Source: Burkholderiales bacterium RIFCSPLOWO2_12_FULL_65_40
Lineage (GTDB): Bacteria; Pseudomonadota; Gammaproteobacteria; Burkholderiales; Burkholderiaceae_C
Length of the DNA: 64,000 nucleotides
NCBI GenBank assembly: GCA_001770955.1
Contig: MESL01000054.1
Coordinates: forward strand, 1 to 64,000
Direction of reading: 5' to 3'
Shown here: piece after piece, positions 1 through 11,157 of the stretch
Layout of the letters: every line of letters starts with the position of its first letter
Position numbering within the stretch: position 1 is the first letter of the stretch
The notes under the pieces: model-generated
What the model was told of the DNA's origin: nothing
What the model saw: only the letters and a program-made list of their open reading frames with translations
Databases searched by the model: none
Translations under genes and position numbers: made by a program

Positions 1-398
1 CGCTTGGCTTCCTCGGCGAACCACTCGACGAAGCTGGCGCCATAGGCCACCTCGCCCTTGGCTTCAGGGAACGGCTTGCCCTGCTCGGCGGTCATGATGG
101 TCCCCAAGTCGTCCTGGTTCGCCATGAGCAGGTCATACCACTTGCGCAGGATGATGGAACGCTCCTTGGCGGTCTTGGAGCGCCAGGCAGGCCAGGCGGC
201 GTTGGCGGCGGAAATGGCGGCCTGGGCATCCTGGGGGCCCAGATTGGCGACCTCGGCCAGAAGCTGGCCGGTGGCCGGGTCGTGTACGGCGAAGCGGCTG
301 GCGCCGCTGATCCATTGGCCGTCGATCAGTGCGTCGGTCTTGAGCAGGCTCGGGTCTTTGAGCTGGGCGAGGGGGCTATGGGCTTGGGAGGTGGGCAT
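1..398 (-). CDS. gabD: NAD(P)-dependent succinate-semialdehyde dehydrogenase, N-terminal part (runs off the window)
   Basis: Reverse-strand translation [33 protein letters not shown]...[63 protein letters not shown] is typical of the GabD N-terminus. Confidence 0.88.
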   Translation of the reverse strand, partial: [132 protein letters not shown]

Positions 399-502
399 GG
401 GGGCTCCGACGGTGCGAATGGAACAGAAAACAGGAACTTACCGCAAATGGCAAAGGCCGAAGTAAACACAGGTGACGTTGGCCCTGTGGCGAAAAGGACC
501 TT

Positions 503-799
503 CTACAGGAACTCGATTTCGATGAAGGCCACTTCCTGGCCCGTGGGGTTGATCACGTTGTGCGCTGTGCCCACGGGGCGGGTGTACGACTGGCCCGGCG
601 CCAGCGGCACGCGCCGCTCGCCTTCGGGTGTCTCCAGCAGCAGCTCGCCTCCGGTGGTGGGCACCACCACGTAGTCGTGGCCGTGGGTGTGCCAGCCGGT
701 CTCGGCGCCCGGCGGAAACCGCCATTCGGTCACCACGGTACGGGCGTTGCGGATCTGCTCGGTGGCGATGGCGGCGGGGCGCGAAGGGGTGGCAGTCAT
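503..799 (-). CDS. small cupin-domain protein
   Basis: 98 aa ORF with cupin motifs (GWHTHGHDYVVVPTTGGELLLE...YTRPVGTAHNVIN). Confidence 0.8.
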   Translation of the reverse strand: MTATPSRPAAIATEQIRNARTVVTEWRFPPGAETGWHTHGHDYVVVPTTGGELLLETPEGERRVPLAPGQSYTRPVGTAHNVINPTGQEVAFIEIEFL

Positions 800-801
800 A
801 A

Positions 802-860
802 ATGCTATTGAAAATGTAGCTATTGGCGCTTGATGGATGGGCTCTGCATGCCGTTTTGGC
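802..860 (+). repeat. two-hairpin AT-rich repeat, copy A
   Basis: ATGCTATTGAAAATGTAGCTATTGGCGCTTGATGGATGGGC; matches other copies in the window. Confidence 0.75.
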
Positions 861-875
861 TGATAACCAGCGAAT

Positions 876-1691
876 TCACTTGCTCCGCCCGCGCAGCCAT
901 TCGAGCGTCATCATCAGCGCCGTGGTGAACAGCGTCAGCAGCGTGGCCACGGCGGCGATCACGGGCGAGATGTTCTCGCGGATGCCGGTGAACATCTGGC
1001 GCGGCAGCGTGACCTGCTCGGGCCCGGCGAGGAACAGCGTGACCACGACTTCGTCGAACGAGGCGGCGAAGGCGAACAGCGCGCCCGAGATCACGCCCGG
1101 CGCGATGACCGGCAGGGTGATCTTGAAGAAGGTGTGCACCGGGCCGGCGCCCAGGCTCAGGCTGGCCTTGACGAGGTTCTGGTTGAAGCCCTGCAGCGTG
1201 GCCAGTACCGTGGTCACCACGAAGGGCGCGCCCAGCGCGGCGTGCACCAGCACCAGGCCGAGGTAGGTCTCGGACAGGCCAATGCGCGCGAAGAACAGGT
1301 AGGTGCTGACAGCCACCACGACGATGGGCACCACCATGGGCGAGATCAGCAGGCCGCTGATGAGCCCCTTGCCCACGAAGCGTGTGCGCGCCAGTCCCAT
1401 GGCCGCGAGCGTGCCCAAGGCCGTGGCCAGCACCGTGGCCAGCGGCGCGACGATGAAGCTGTTGCGGGTGGCTCGCGCCCACTCGGCCGAGGCAAACAGT
1501 TCCTCGTACCACTGCAGCGACCAGCCCGGCAGCGGGTACGACAGGAAGGAACCGCTGGAGAACGACAGCGGCACGATGACGATGATCGGCAGCAGCAGGA
1601 ACAGCAGCACGCCAACGCAGAAGGCGCGCAGCGCCAGCCAGCCGAGCTTGTCGCTCAGTTGGTAATGCGCGGGGAAGTAGGCGGTTTTCAT
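876..1691 (-). CDS. ABC transporter permease, PotC-like (spermidine/putrescine family)
   Basis: MKTAYFPAHYQLSDKLGWLALRAF..., inner-membrane permease pattern, in an operon with a PotA/B/D-like set. Confidence 0.85.
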   Translation of the reverse strand: MKTAYFPAHYQLSDKLGWLALRAFCVGVLLFLLLPIIVIVPLSFSSGSFLSYPLPGWSLQWYEELFASAEWARATRNSFIVAPLATVLATALGTLAAMGLARTRFVGKGLISGLLISPMVVPIVVVAVSTYLFFARIGLSETYLGLVLVHAALGAPFVVTTVLATLQGFNQNLVKASLSLGAGPVHTFFKITLPVIAPGVISGALFAFAASFDEVVVTLFLAGPEQVTLPRQMFTGIRENISPVIAAVATLLTLFTTALMMTLEWLRGRSK

Positions 1692-1712
1692 GGTAGGTAG
1701 TCCGCGCAAGGT

Positions 1713-2972
1713 TTAGCCGAGGTTGAGTTCAGCCTTGCCGAACTTGCGGTAGATGGCATAGAGCACCAGCGTGGTCACCAGCAGCACCGAGCCGAGCGCG
1801 GCAGCCATGCCCCAGTTGACCTCGACGTTGGTGTACTGCGCCACGTAGTAGCTCAGCATCTGGTCGCTCGGGCCGCCCAGCAGGGCGGGCGTGACGTAGT
1901 AGCCGATGGCGGTGATGAACACCAGCAGGCCGCCGGCGGCCACGCCGGGGTAGGTCTGCGGCACGTAGACGCGAAAGAACGCGGCCAGCGGCGTGCTGCC
2001 CAGCGAAACGGCGGCGCGCAGGTAGTTGGGCGGGATGGACTTCATCACGCTGTAGAGCGGCAGGATCAGGAAGGGCAGCAGGATGTGCACCATGGCGATG
2101 ACCACGCCGAGCCGGTTGAACAGCAGCGGCACGGGGGTGTCGGTCAGGCCCAGGGACATCAGGAAGCGGTTCACCAGACCGTTGCTTTGCAGCAGCACGA
2201 TCCAGGCGGCGATGCGCACCAGCACCGAAGTCCAGAACGGCACCAGCACCAGGATCATCATCAGGTTGGCGCGGCGCTCGCTCAAGGTGCTGAGCCAGTA
2301 GGCCAGCGGGTAGCCGATGAGGATGGCCAGCAGCGTCACCGTGGCGCTCATCTCGAAGGTGCGAACCAGGATGTCACGGAAGGCGGCCGCTTCGGCGGGC
2401 ACCTGGGTGATGCGCCCCTCGGGCGTGCGCTGCAGGTCCACTGCGGCCAGCAGGTAGTCCGGCGTCCAGCGCGAGGCGTTCTTGGCGATGGCCTGCCAGT
2501 ACGGCAGTTCGCCCCAGCGGGCATCGAGTGCCAGCATCTGCTCACGGGTCTGGGTGTCGGTCAGTCCGGTGCCCAGCGGCAGCGCGCGGTAGGTGCCCAT
2601 GATGAGCGAGCGCGCGCCGCTGACCTCGCTGTTCAGACGCCGCGCCAGCGCACCGGCCTGCGCCGTCTCCTGCAGCGCCGAGAGATCCCGCACCAGTGCG
2701 GCGTAGGCCGCATCGGGCGGGGCGCTCTGGCGGTCCCAGCCTTTCAGCGCCGGGCCGGTATGCACCAGGGTGTCGGCCACCTCGGGGTTTTCCACGGCGC
2801 GGATCAGCAGGCCCGCCAAAGGCACCATGAACACCACCAGCAAAAAGGCCAGCAGGGGCAGGGTCAGTGCCATGGAGCGCAGGCGGCGCCTGCGCTCGGC
2901 GGTGCGCAACTGGCGCCCCAGATCGTGGGGCGCTTCCTGGTCCTGGGGGACGGCCATGGTGGCGGTGCTCAT
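1713..2972 (-). CDS. ABC transporter permease, PotB-like
   Basis: 419 aa multi-TM permease; AIGYYVTPALLGGPSDQMLSYYVAQYTN is typical of PotB-like proteins. Confidence 0.85.
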   Translation of the reverse strand: MSTATMAVPQDQEAPHDLGRQLRTAERRRRLRSMALTLPLLAFLLVVFMVPLAGLLIRAVENPEVADTLVHTGPALKGWDRQSAPPDAAYAALVRDLSALQETAQAGALARRLNSEVSGARSLIMGTYRALPLGTGLTDTQTREQMLALDARWGELPYWQAIAKNASRWTPDYLLAAVDLQRTPEGRITQVPAEAAAFRDILVRTFEMSATVTLLAILIGYPLAYWLSTLSERRANLMMILVLVPFWTSVLVRIAAWIVLLQSNGLVNRFLMSLGLTDTPVPLLFNRLGVVIAMVHILLPFLILPLYSVMKSIPPNYLRAAVSLGSTPLAAFFRVYVPQTYPGVAAGGLLVFITAIGYYVTPALLGGPSDQMLSYYVAQYTNVEVNWGMAAALGSVLLVTTLVLYAIYRKFGKAELNLG

Positions 2973-3017
2973 GCGGGGGCCTTCATGCGGGTGGGTGTTT
3001 GGCGGTGCGTATTCCGT

Positions 3018-3104
3018 GTCCGAATCACGCGTGTCTAGGCGCGAAGCCGCAGGCAGTGCCGAGGCACGACAAGGCTGAGCAACAACGACACGCGTGATTC
3101 AGAC
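3018..3104. repeat. structured intra-operon repeat, copy 1 (18-bp inverted-repeat stem around a conserved core)
   Basis: GTCCGAATCACGCGTGTC (3018-3035) pairs with GACACGCGTGATTCAGAC (3087-3104), one mismatch. The core is CTAGGCGCGAAGCCGCAGGCAGTGCCGAGGCACGACAAGGCTGAGCAACAACGAC. Confidence 0.75.
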
Positions 3105-3110
3105 AGGGAA

Positions 3111-4154
3111 TCATTGGGCGGCCCAGGCGGCGAAGCGCTTTTCCAATGCCTCGCCCTGGTCGGCCCAGAAGGCCACGTCGAAGCGCAGCGCATCCTTGCT
3201 GTTGGCGGGCGACGTGGGAAGCAGAGCCTGCGTCTTGGCGTCGATCTTGGCCATGGCCTTGTTGTTGGTCGGGCCGTAGGAGATGTGGCGCGCGTACTCG
3301 GCCTGGGCGTCGGCGCTGCTGGCCAGGGCGATGAACTTCATGGCCGCTTCCTTGTTGGCGCCGCCCTTGGGCATGACCCAGAAGTCCAGGTCGTAGATGC
3401 CGCCGGTCCAGGTGATCTTGAGGTTCTGGCCCTCGCGCTGCGCGGCGTCGATACGGCCGCTGAAGGCGCTGGTCATGGCCACGTCACCGGCCACCAGGAA
3501 CTGCAGGGGCAGCGCACCGGCTTCCCACCACTGGATGTGGGGCTTGAGTTCGGCCAGCTTCTTGAAGGCGCGGTCGGCGCCGTCCTTGGTGCCCAGCACC
3601 TTGTACACGTCGGCAGCCTTCACGCCGTCGGCCATGAGGGCGAATTCGAGGTTGTAGCGCGCGCCCTTGCGCAGGCCGCGCTTGCCGGGGAATTTCTTCA
3701 CGTCCCAGAAATCGGCCCAGCCGGTGGGGGCGGTCTTGAGCTTGTCGCCGTTGTAGGCCAGCACGGTGGACCAGACAAAGGCGCCGACGCCGCATTCATG
3801 CACGGCGGCGGGCAGGTAGTCGGATTTGCTGCCGAGCTTGCTCCAGTCCATGCGCTCGAACAGGCCTTCGTCGCAGCCACGGCTGATGTCCGGACCCTCG
3901 ACCTCGACCACGTCCCAGGTCACCTTCTTGGCTTCGACCATGGCCTTGACGCGGGCCTGCTCGCCGTTGTACTCCACCTGGGTGATCTTGCTGCCCGTGG
4001 CTTTCTCGTAGGCCTCGAAATAGGCCTTCTTCTGCGCGACGCCGTTGGCACCGCCGAAGTTCACGACGGTGATGTTGTGTTGCGCCAGGGCTGGCAGGGC
4101 CAGCGCGGCGGCGGCGGCCAGCAGCAGGGGTTGGAAAAGCTTCTTGTGGTTCAT
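3111..4154 (-). CDS. extracellular substrate-binding protein, PotD/PotF-like
   Basis: MNHKKLFQPLLLAAAAALALPALAQHNITVVNFGGANGVAQKKAYFEAYEKATGSKI...; signal peptide and polyamine SBP pattern. Confidence 0.87.
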   Translation of the reverse strand: MNHKKLFQPLLLAAAAALALPALAQHNITVVNFGGANGVAQKKAYFEAYEKATGSKITQVEYNGEQARVKAMVEAKKVTWDVVEVEGPDISRGCDEGLFERMDWSKLGSKSDYLPAAVHECGVGAFVWSTVLAYNGDKLKTAPTGWADFWDVKKFPGKRGLRKGARYNLEFALMADGVKAADVYKVLGTKDGADRAFKKLAELKPHIQWWEAGALPLQFLVAGDVAMTSAFSGRIDAAQREGQNLKITWTGGIYDLDFWVMPKGGANKEAAMKFIALASSADAQAEYARHISYGPTNNKAMAKIDAKTQALLPTSPANSKDALRFDVAFWADQGEALEKRFAAWAAQ

Positions 4155-4194
4155 GGTTGTCTCCTCGGGGTTGGGTGTGGAAAGAAGGGGGGAA

Positions 4195-5271
4195 TCAGAG
4201 ATACACGCGCATGTGCTGCGCCGGTGCATGCAGCTGGACCGTGTGGCCGGGCGTCGGAACGGCATGGTGGTTGAGCGAGAGCTTGACCATGACCTCGGCC
4301 TCGCTGGCCATCTTGCAGCGCAGGCGCAGGTGGTCGCCGAAATAGATCACGTCCATCACGGTGCCGCTCAGGGTGTTGCCACTCTCGCCATCGGCGAGTT
4401 GGATGCGCTCGGGGCGCACGCTGCACTGCACCGCATCGCCCACCGTGGCGCGGTTGACATTGAGGCCGCGCAGGCGGGTGCCGTCCTTCAGTGCCACCAC
4501 GCATTCCTCGCCGTCGGTGGCGTGGACCTTGGCTTCGAGCACCGCGTTGTCGCCCACGAAATTGGCAACGAAGCGGTTGGTCGGGGTCTCGTAGAGCCGG
4601 TCCACGCGGTCGATCTGCTGGATGCGGCCGTCGTTGAATACCGCCACGCGGTCGGACATGGTCAGTGCCTCGGACTGGTCGTGTGTGACGTACACAAACG
4701 TCACGCCCAGGCGGCGGTGCAGCGCCTTGAGCTCGATCTGCATGTGCTCGCGCAGCTGCTTGTCGAGCGCGCCCAGCGGCTCGTCCATCAGCACGAGCTG
4801 GGGGTCGAACACCAGGGCGCGCGCCAGGGCCACGCGCTGTTGCTGGCCGCCCGACATCTGCGCCGGGTAGCGCATGCCCATGGTGTCCATCTGCACCATC
4901 TCCAGCGCGCGCGCCACCTTGGCCTCGCGCTCGGCCTGGGGGAGCTTGCGCACGCGCAGCGGGTAGGCGATGTTCTCGGCCACCGTCATGTGCGGGAACA
5001 GGGCGTAGTTCTGGAAAACCATGCCGAAGTTGCGCTTGTGCGGCGGAGTGCGCGTGATGGGCACGCCGTTGAGACTGATCTCACCGGCCGTGGGGGACTC
5101 GAACCCGGCGAGCATCATCAGCGTGGTGGTCTTGCCCGAACCCGAGGGGCCCAGCAGCGACAGGAACTCACCGCGCTGGATGTCCAGGTTCAGGTCACGC
5201 ACCACCAGGCTGGTGCCGTCGTAGGTCTTTTGCACCCCTCGAAACGTTACGAGTGCGTCGTTTGCGGTCAT
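4195..5271 (-). CDS. ABC transporter ATP-binding protein, PotA-like
   Basis: Walker A GPSGSGKTT, signature MSGGQQQRVALARAL, Walker B LVLMDEP, C-terminal TOBE-like region. Confidence 0.92.
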   Translation of the reverse strand: MTANDALVTFRGVQKTYDGTSLVVRDLNLDIQRGEFLSLLGPSGSGKTTTLMMLAGFESPTAGEISLNGVPITRTPPHKRNFGMVFQNYALFPHMTVAENIAYPLRVRKLPQAEREAKVARALEMVQMDTMGMRYPAQMSGGQQQRVALARALVFDPQLVLMDEPLGALDKQLREHMQIELKALHRRLGVTFVYVTHDQSEALTMSDRVAVFNDGRIQQIDRVDRLYETPTNRFVANFVGDNAVLEAKVHATDGEECVVALKDGTRLRGLNVNRATVGDAVQCSVRPERIQLADGESGNTLSGTVMDVIYFGDHLRLRCKMASEAEVMVKLSLNHHAVPTPGHTVQLHAPAQHMRVYL

Positions 5272-5335
5272 GGGCAGGTGTCCGGTTGTGGATGCGATGG
5301 GGTGAACTGTAGGACGTTCATGCAGAGGCGGACAG

Positions 5336-5400
5336 ATACAGAAAGCGGCCGTGGGGTGCGCACTGTGCAGTACAGAAAGCCTCTACATAGAAACCCTTGG
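5336..5400. promoter_or_regulatory. candidate MocR/GabR-type operator upstream of the potA-like gene
   Basis: ATACAGA-N18-CACTGTGC-N-GTACAGA-N14-AAACCCTTGG; the same ordered words recur at 6930-6995. Confidence 0.45.
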
Positions 5401-5554
5401 ATGAAGGCAATGCCCCAGATTGGTGCGTGGAACGGCGCCTGTCAGCTACCGATTCGATAGCTGCATCGGTGCCGCCGCACAGCGCCATCAGGTCAGGACG
5501 GGGGCCATGAAACATGACACCCGCATGCGCCTGCAAGGGGGCCAACCGCCGCGC

Positions 5555-6853
5555 TCAGGCGGCGATGGCGGCCTCCAGCGACGCGCCGATGATGGCCAGA
5601 CCTTCGTCCAGCAGCGCATCGCTGGCCGTCAGCGGCACCAGGATGCGGATCACGTTGCCGTAGGTGCCGCAGGTCAGCAGGATCAGGCCGCGTTTCGTGG
5701 CCTCGGCAGACAGCGCCTTGGCCAGGGCCGCATCGGGCTGGTGCGGGTTGCCGTCCTGGCACAGCTCCATGGCCACCATGGCGCCCAGGCCGCGCACCTC
5801 GGCGATGCAGCGGTGCTTGCGGGCCAGTTCCTGCAGACCACCCACCAGGCGCAGGCCCACGTCTTCGGCACGCTGCAGCAGGTTTTCTTTCTCGAACACT
5901 TCCAGCACGGCCAGCGCGGCGGCGCAGGCCAGCGGGCTGCCGGCATAGGTGCCACCCAGGCCGCCGGGGGCGGCAGCGTCCATCACGTCGGCACGGCCGA
6001 CCACGGCGGAGATCGGGAAACCGCCCGCCATGGACTTGGCCATGGTGATGAGGTCCGGGGCGACGCCGCTGTGCTCGACGGCGAACCACTTGCCGGTGCG
6101 GCCGGCGCCCGTCTGCACTTCGTCGGCGATCAGCAGGATGCCGTGCTGGTCGCAGACGGCGCGCAGGTGCTGCAGCAGCGCGGGGGGCGCGATGTTGAAG
6201 CCGCCTTCGCCCTGCACGGGCTCGATGATGATGGCCGCCACGCGGCTGGGTTCGATATCGTTCTTGAAGATGCTTTCCAGCGAGTCGATGGCGTCCTGCA
6301 CGCTCACGCCATGCAGTTCGGTGGGGAAGCGCGCATGGAAGATCTCGGCCGGGAAAGGACCGAAGCCGGCCTTGTAGGGCACGACCTTGCCGGTCATGCC
6401 CATGGTCATCATTGTGCGGCCGTGGTAGCCGCCGGTGAAGGCAATGATGCCGGAGCGGCCGGTGTGGGCGCGGGCGATCTTCACGGCGTTTTCCACGGCT
6501 TCGGCGCCGGTGGTCAGGAACATCGTCTTCTTGGCGAAATGGCCCGGTGCCTTGGCGTTCAGGCGTTCGGCCAGTTCCACGTAGGGCTCGTAGGCCAGCA
6601 CCTGAAAGCAGGTGTGGGTGTAGTGGTCGAGCTGGTCCTTGACGGCCTGGATGATGGCGGGGTGCCGGTGGCCGGTGTTGAGCACCGCGATGCCACCGGC
6701 GAAATCGATGTAGCGGCGGCCTTCCACGTCCCATATCTCGGCGTTTTCGCCGCGTTCGATGAAGATCTGGTGGGAGTGGCCGACGCCGCGTGGAATGGCG
6801 GCCTCGCGGCGGGCAAACAGGGCGGCGTTGTTCAGGTGGGATTCGCGTTGCAT
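5555..6853 (-). CDS. gabT: 4-aminobutyrate aminotransferase
   Basis: MQRESHLNNAALFARREAAIPRGVGHSHQIFIERGENAEIWDVEGRRYIDFAGGIAVLNTGHRHP...; class III aminotransferase with LLIADEVQTGAGRTGKWFAVEH. Confidence 0.92.
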   Translation of the reverse strand: MQRESHLNNAALFARREAAIPRGVGHSHQIFIERGENAEIWDVEGRRYIDFAGGIAVLNTGHRHPAIIQAVKDQLDHYTHTCFQVLAYEPYVELAERLNAKAPGHFAKKTMFLTTGAEAVENAVKIARAHTGRSGIIAFTGGYHGRTMMTMGMTGKVVPYKAGFGPFPAEIFHARFPTELHGVSVQDAIDSLESIFKNDIEPSRVAAIIIEPVQGEGGFNIAPPALLQHLRAVCDQHGILLIADEVQTGAGRTGKWFAVEHSGVAPDLITMAKSMAGGFPISAVVGRADVMDAAAPGGLGGTYAGSPLACAAALAVLEVFEKENLLQRAEDVGLRLVGGLQELARKHRCIAEVRGLGAMVAMELCQDGNPHQPDAALAKALSAEATKRGLILLTCGTYGNVIRILVPLTASDALLDEGLAIIGASLEAAIAA

Positions 6854-6929
6854 GGGGGTCCTTCGGGTGCGATGGCAGAGGTTTTTTGATCCTGGCGCCA
6901 CTGTAGGAGCGCCCCCGCGCGGCTAACAT

Positions 6930-6995
6930 ATACAGATACCTTGCAAGCAGGAATGCACTGTGCTGTTCAGACGACCTGTACAGACAAACCCTTGG
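6930..6995. promoter_or_regulatory. candidate MocR/GabR-type operator in the gabT / regulator intergenic region
   Basis: ATACAGA ... CACTGTGC ... GTACAGA ... AAACCCTTGG between divergent genes; matches 5336-5400. Confidence 0.5.
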
Positions 6996-7020
6996 TTGCG
7001 GGCGCAATGTCTGGTACCCC

Positions 7021-8412
7021 ATGTTTTCTTTGAATCCCCAAGCGTCGACGCCGCTGGTTCTCCAGGTTGTGGAGGGCTTCCGGCAACTGGTCGAAGACGG
7101 CACGTTGCGTGCAGGAGCCAAGCTGCCGTCGATACGGCAGTTTGCCCATGCCCATGGCGTGAGCGTTTACACGGTGGTTGATGCCTATGACCGCCTGGTG
7201 GCCCAAGGCTATTTTGTCTCGCGCCCCCATTCGGGTTTCTTCGTGCGGCGGCGGGCCGACACCGCGCTGGAGGCGCCCGGGCCGGCGGGTCAGTACAGCT
7301 TCGACTCGATGTGGTACATGCAGCGCATCTTCGAGAACCGTGCGCTGCGCCTCAAGCCCGGCTGTGGCTGGCTGCCGGGTGACTGGCTGTTCTCCGAAGG
7401 GGTGCGGCGCGGCTTGCGCGCGCTGGCCGCCGAAGAAGTGGACCTGGGCGGCTACGGCGAGCCCAAGGGTTACCTGCCGCTGCGCCAGCTGGTGCGCGAC
7501 CTGCTGGCCGAGCACGAGGTGGTGGTCACGGCCGAGCAGGTGCTGCTGACCCAGGGCTCCAGCCAGGCAATGGACCTGGTGGCCCGGCAGCTGGTGCGCG
7601 CCGGCGATGCCGTGCTGGTGGACGAACCGGGCTATGCCAATCTGCTGTCGGCGCTGCGCTTTCTGGGCGCACGGCTGGTGGGCGCCCCCCGCACGGCCAA
7701 CGGCTACGACCTGGACCTCCTGGAGGCGCGCATCCAGGAACACCGCCCCAAGGTGTTCTTCACCCAGCCCCGGTTGCAAAGCCCGACCGGCTCGACGGCC
7801 CAGGTGGCGCATCTGTACCGCCTGCTGCAACTGGCGGAGAAGTACGATTTCGTGGTGGTGGAGAACGATATTTATGTCGATCTGGACCCCGAACCGCGCC
7901 CCACGCTGGCCAGCCTGGACCAGTTGCGCCGTGTGGTCTATATCAGCAGCTTCTCGAAGACCATCTCGCCCAACATCCGCGTGGGTTACCTGGCCGCGCA
8001 CCCCGACCTGCTTGAAGAACTGGCGCGGCTCAAGATGATCTCGGGCCTGACTTCGTCGGAATTCACCGAGCGCCTGGCCTATGGTGCCTTGCTCGATGGC
8101 CGCTGGCGCAAGCACACCAAGGCCTTGCGCGACCGCCTGGCGGTCGCACAGCAGCGTGTCGCATCCAGCTTGCTGGACCTGGGCTTCGAGCTGTTTGTCG
8201 AGCCCAAGGCCGGCATGCTGCAGTGGGCGCGCCACCCGGCCATCGAAAACTCCAGTGAGCTGGCCTACAAGGCAGCCGAGCAGGACATCCTGCTCGGGCC
8301 TGGCCACCTGTTTATGCTCGACCTGCAGCCCAGCCCCTGGCTGCGTTTCAACGTGGCGCACTGCCAGGACGAAACCGTGTTCGCATTCCTGCGCAGCCAG
8401 ACGACGGGCTGA
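7021..8412 (+). CDS. MocR/GabR-type regulator (GntR HTH fused to a PLP aminotransferase-like domain)
   Basis: N-terminal wHTH (LRAGAKLPSIRQFAHAHGVSVYTVVDAYDRLVAQGYFVSRPHSGFFV), C-terminal class I aminotransferase fold (YISSFSKTISPNIRVGYLAA); divergent from gabT. Confidence 0.9.
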   Translation: MFSLNPQASTPLVLQVVEGFRQLVEDGTLRAGAKLPSIRQFAHAHGVSVYTVVDAYDRLVAQGYFVSRPHSGFFVRRRADTALEAPGPAGQYSFDSMWYMQRIFENRALRLKPGCGWLPGDWLFSEGVRRGLRALAAEEVDLGGYGEPKGYLPLRQLVRDLLAEHEVVVTAEQVLLTQGSSQAMDLVARQLVRAGDAVLVDEPGYANLLSALRFLGARLVGAPRTANGYDLDLLEARIQEHRPKVFFTQPRLQSPTGSTAQVAHLYRLLQLAEKYDFVVVENDIYVDLDPEPRPTLASLDQLRRVVYISSFSKTISPNIRVGYLAAHPDLLEELARLKMISGLTSSEFTERLAYGALLDGRWRKHTKALRDRLAVAQQRVASSLLDLGFELFVEPKAGMLQWARHPAIENSSELAYKAAEQDILLGPGHLFMLDLQPSPWLRFNVAHCQDETVFAFLRSQTTG

Positions 8413-8479
8413 AAAACCCTAAAATCACCGGTTCGCCTGTTTTTGCAGCGCTGCCGCTCTCCCTTCCGAGAAGAAAACC

Positions 8480-11101
<2,622 letters not shown>

Positions 11102-11157
11102 CGCTCCCGGGCAACAACGGGGTGCCGTAGGGGAGCCTTTTCCCCTACAGTGGGCGC

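Noticed and set aside
2085-3038. Long plus-strand ORF opposite the PotB-like permease, and many similar ones (e.g. 14037-15989, 47370-50129, 58546-60099)
   Set aside because: Antisense shadows of confident genes with Arg/His/Gln/Gly-rich composition typical of GC-rich frames.
5442-5462. CAGCTACCGATTCGATAGCTG near-palindrome, possible degraded repeat copy
   Set aside because: It resembles the first stem of the two-hairpin element but the second half is not recognisable; it could also be an operator. Left out of the copy list.
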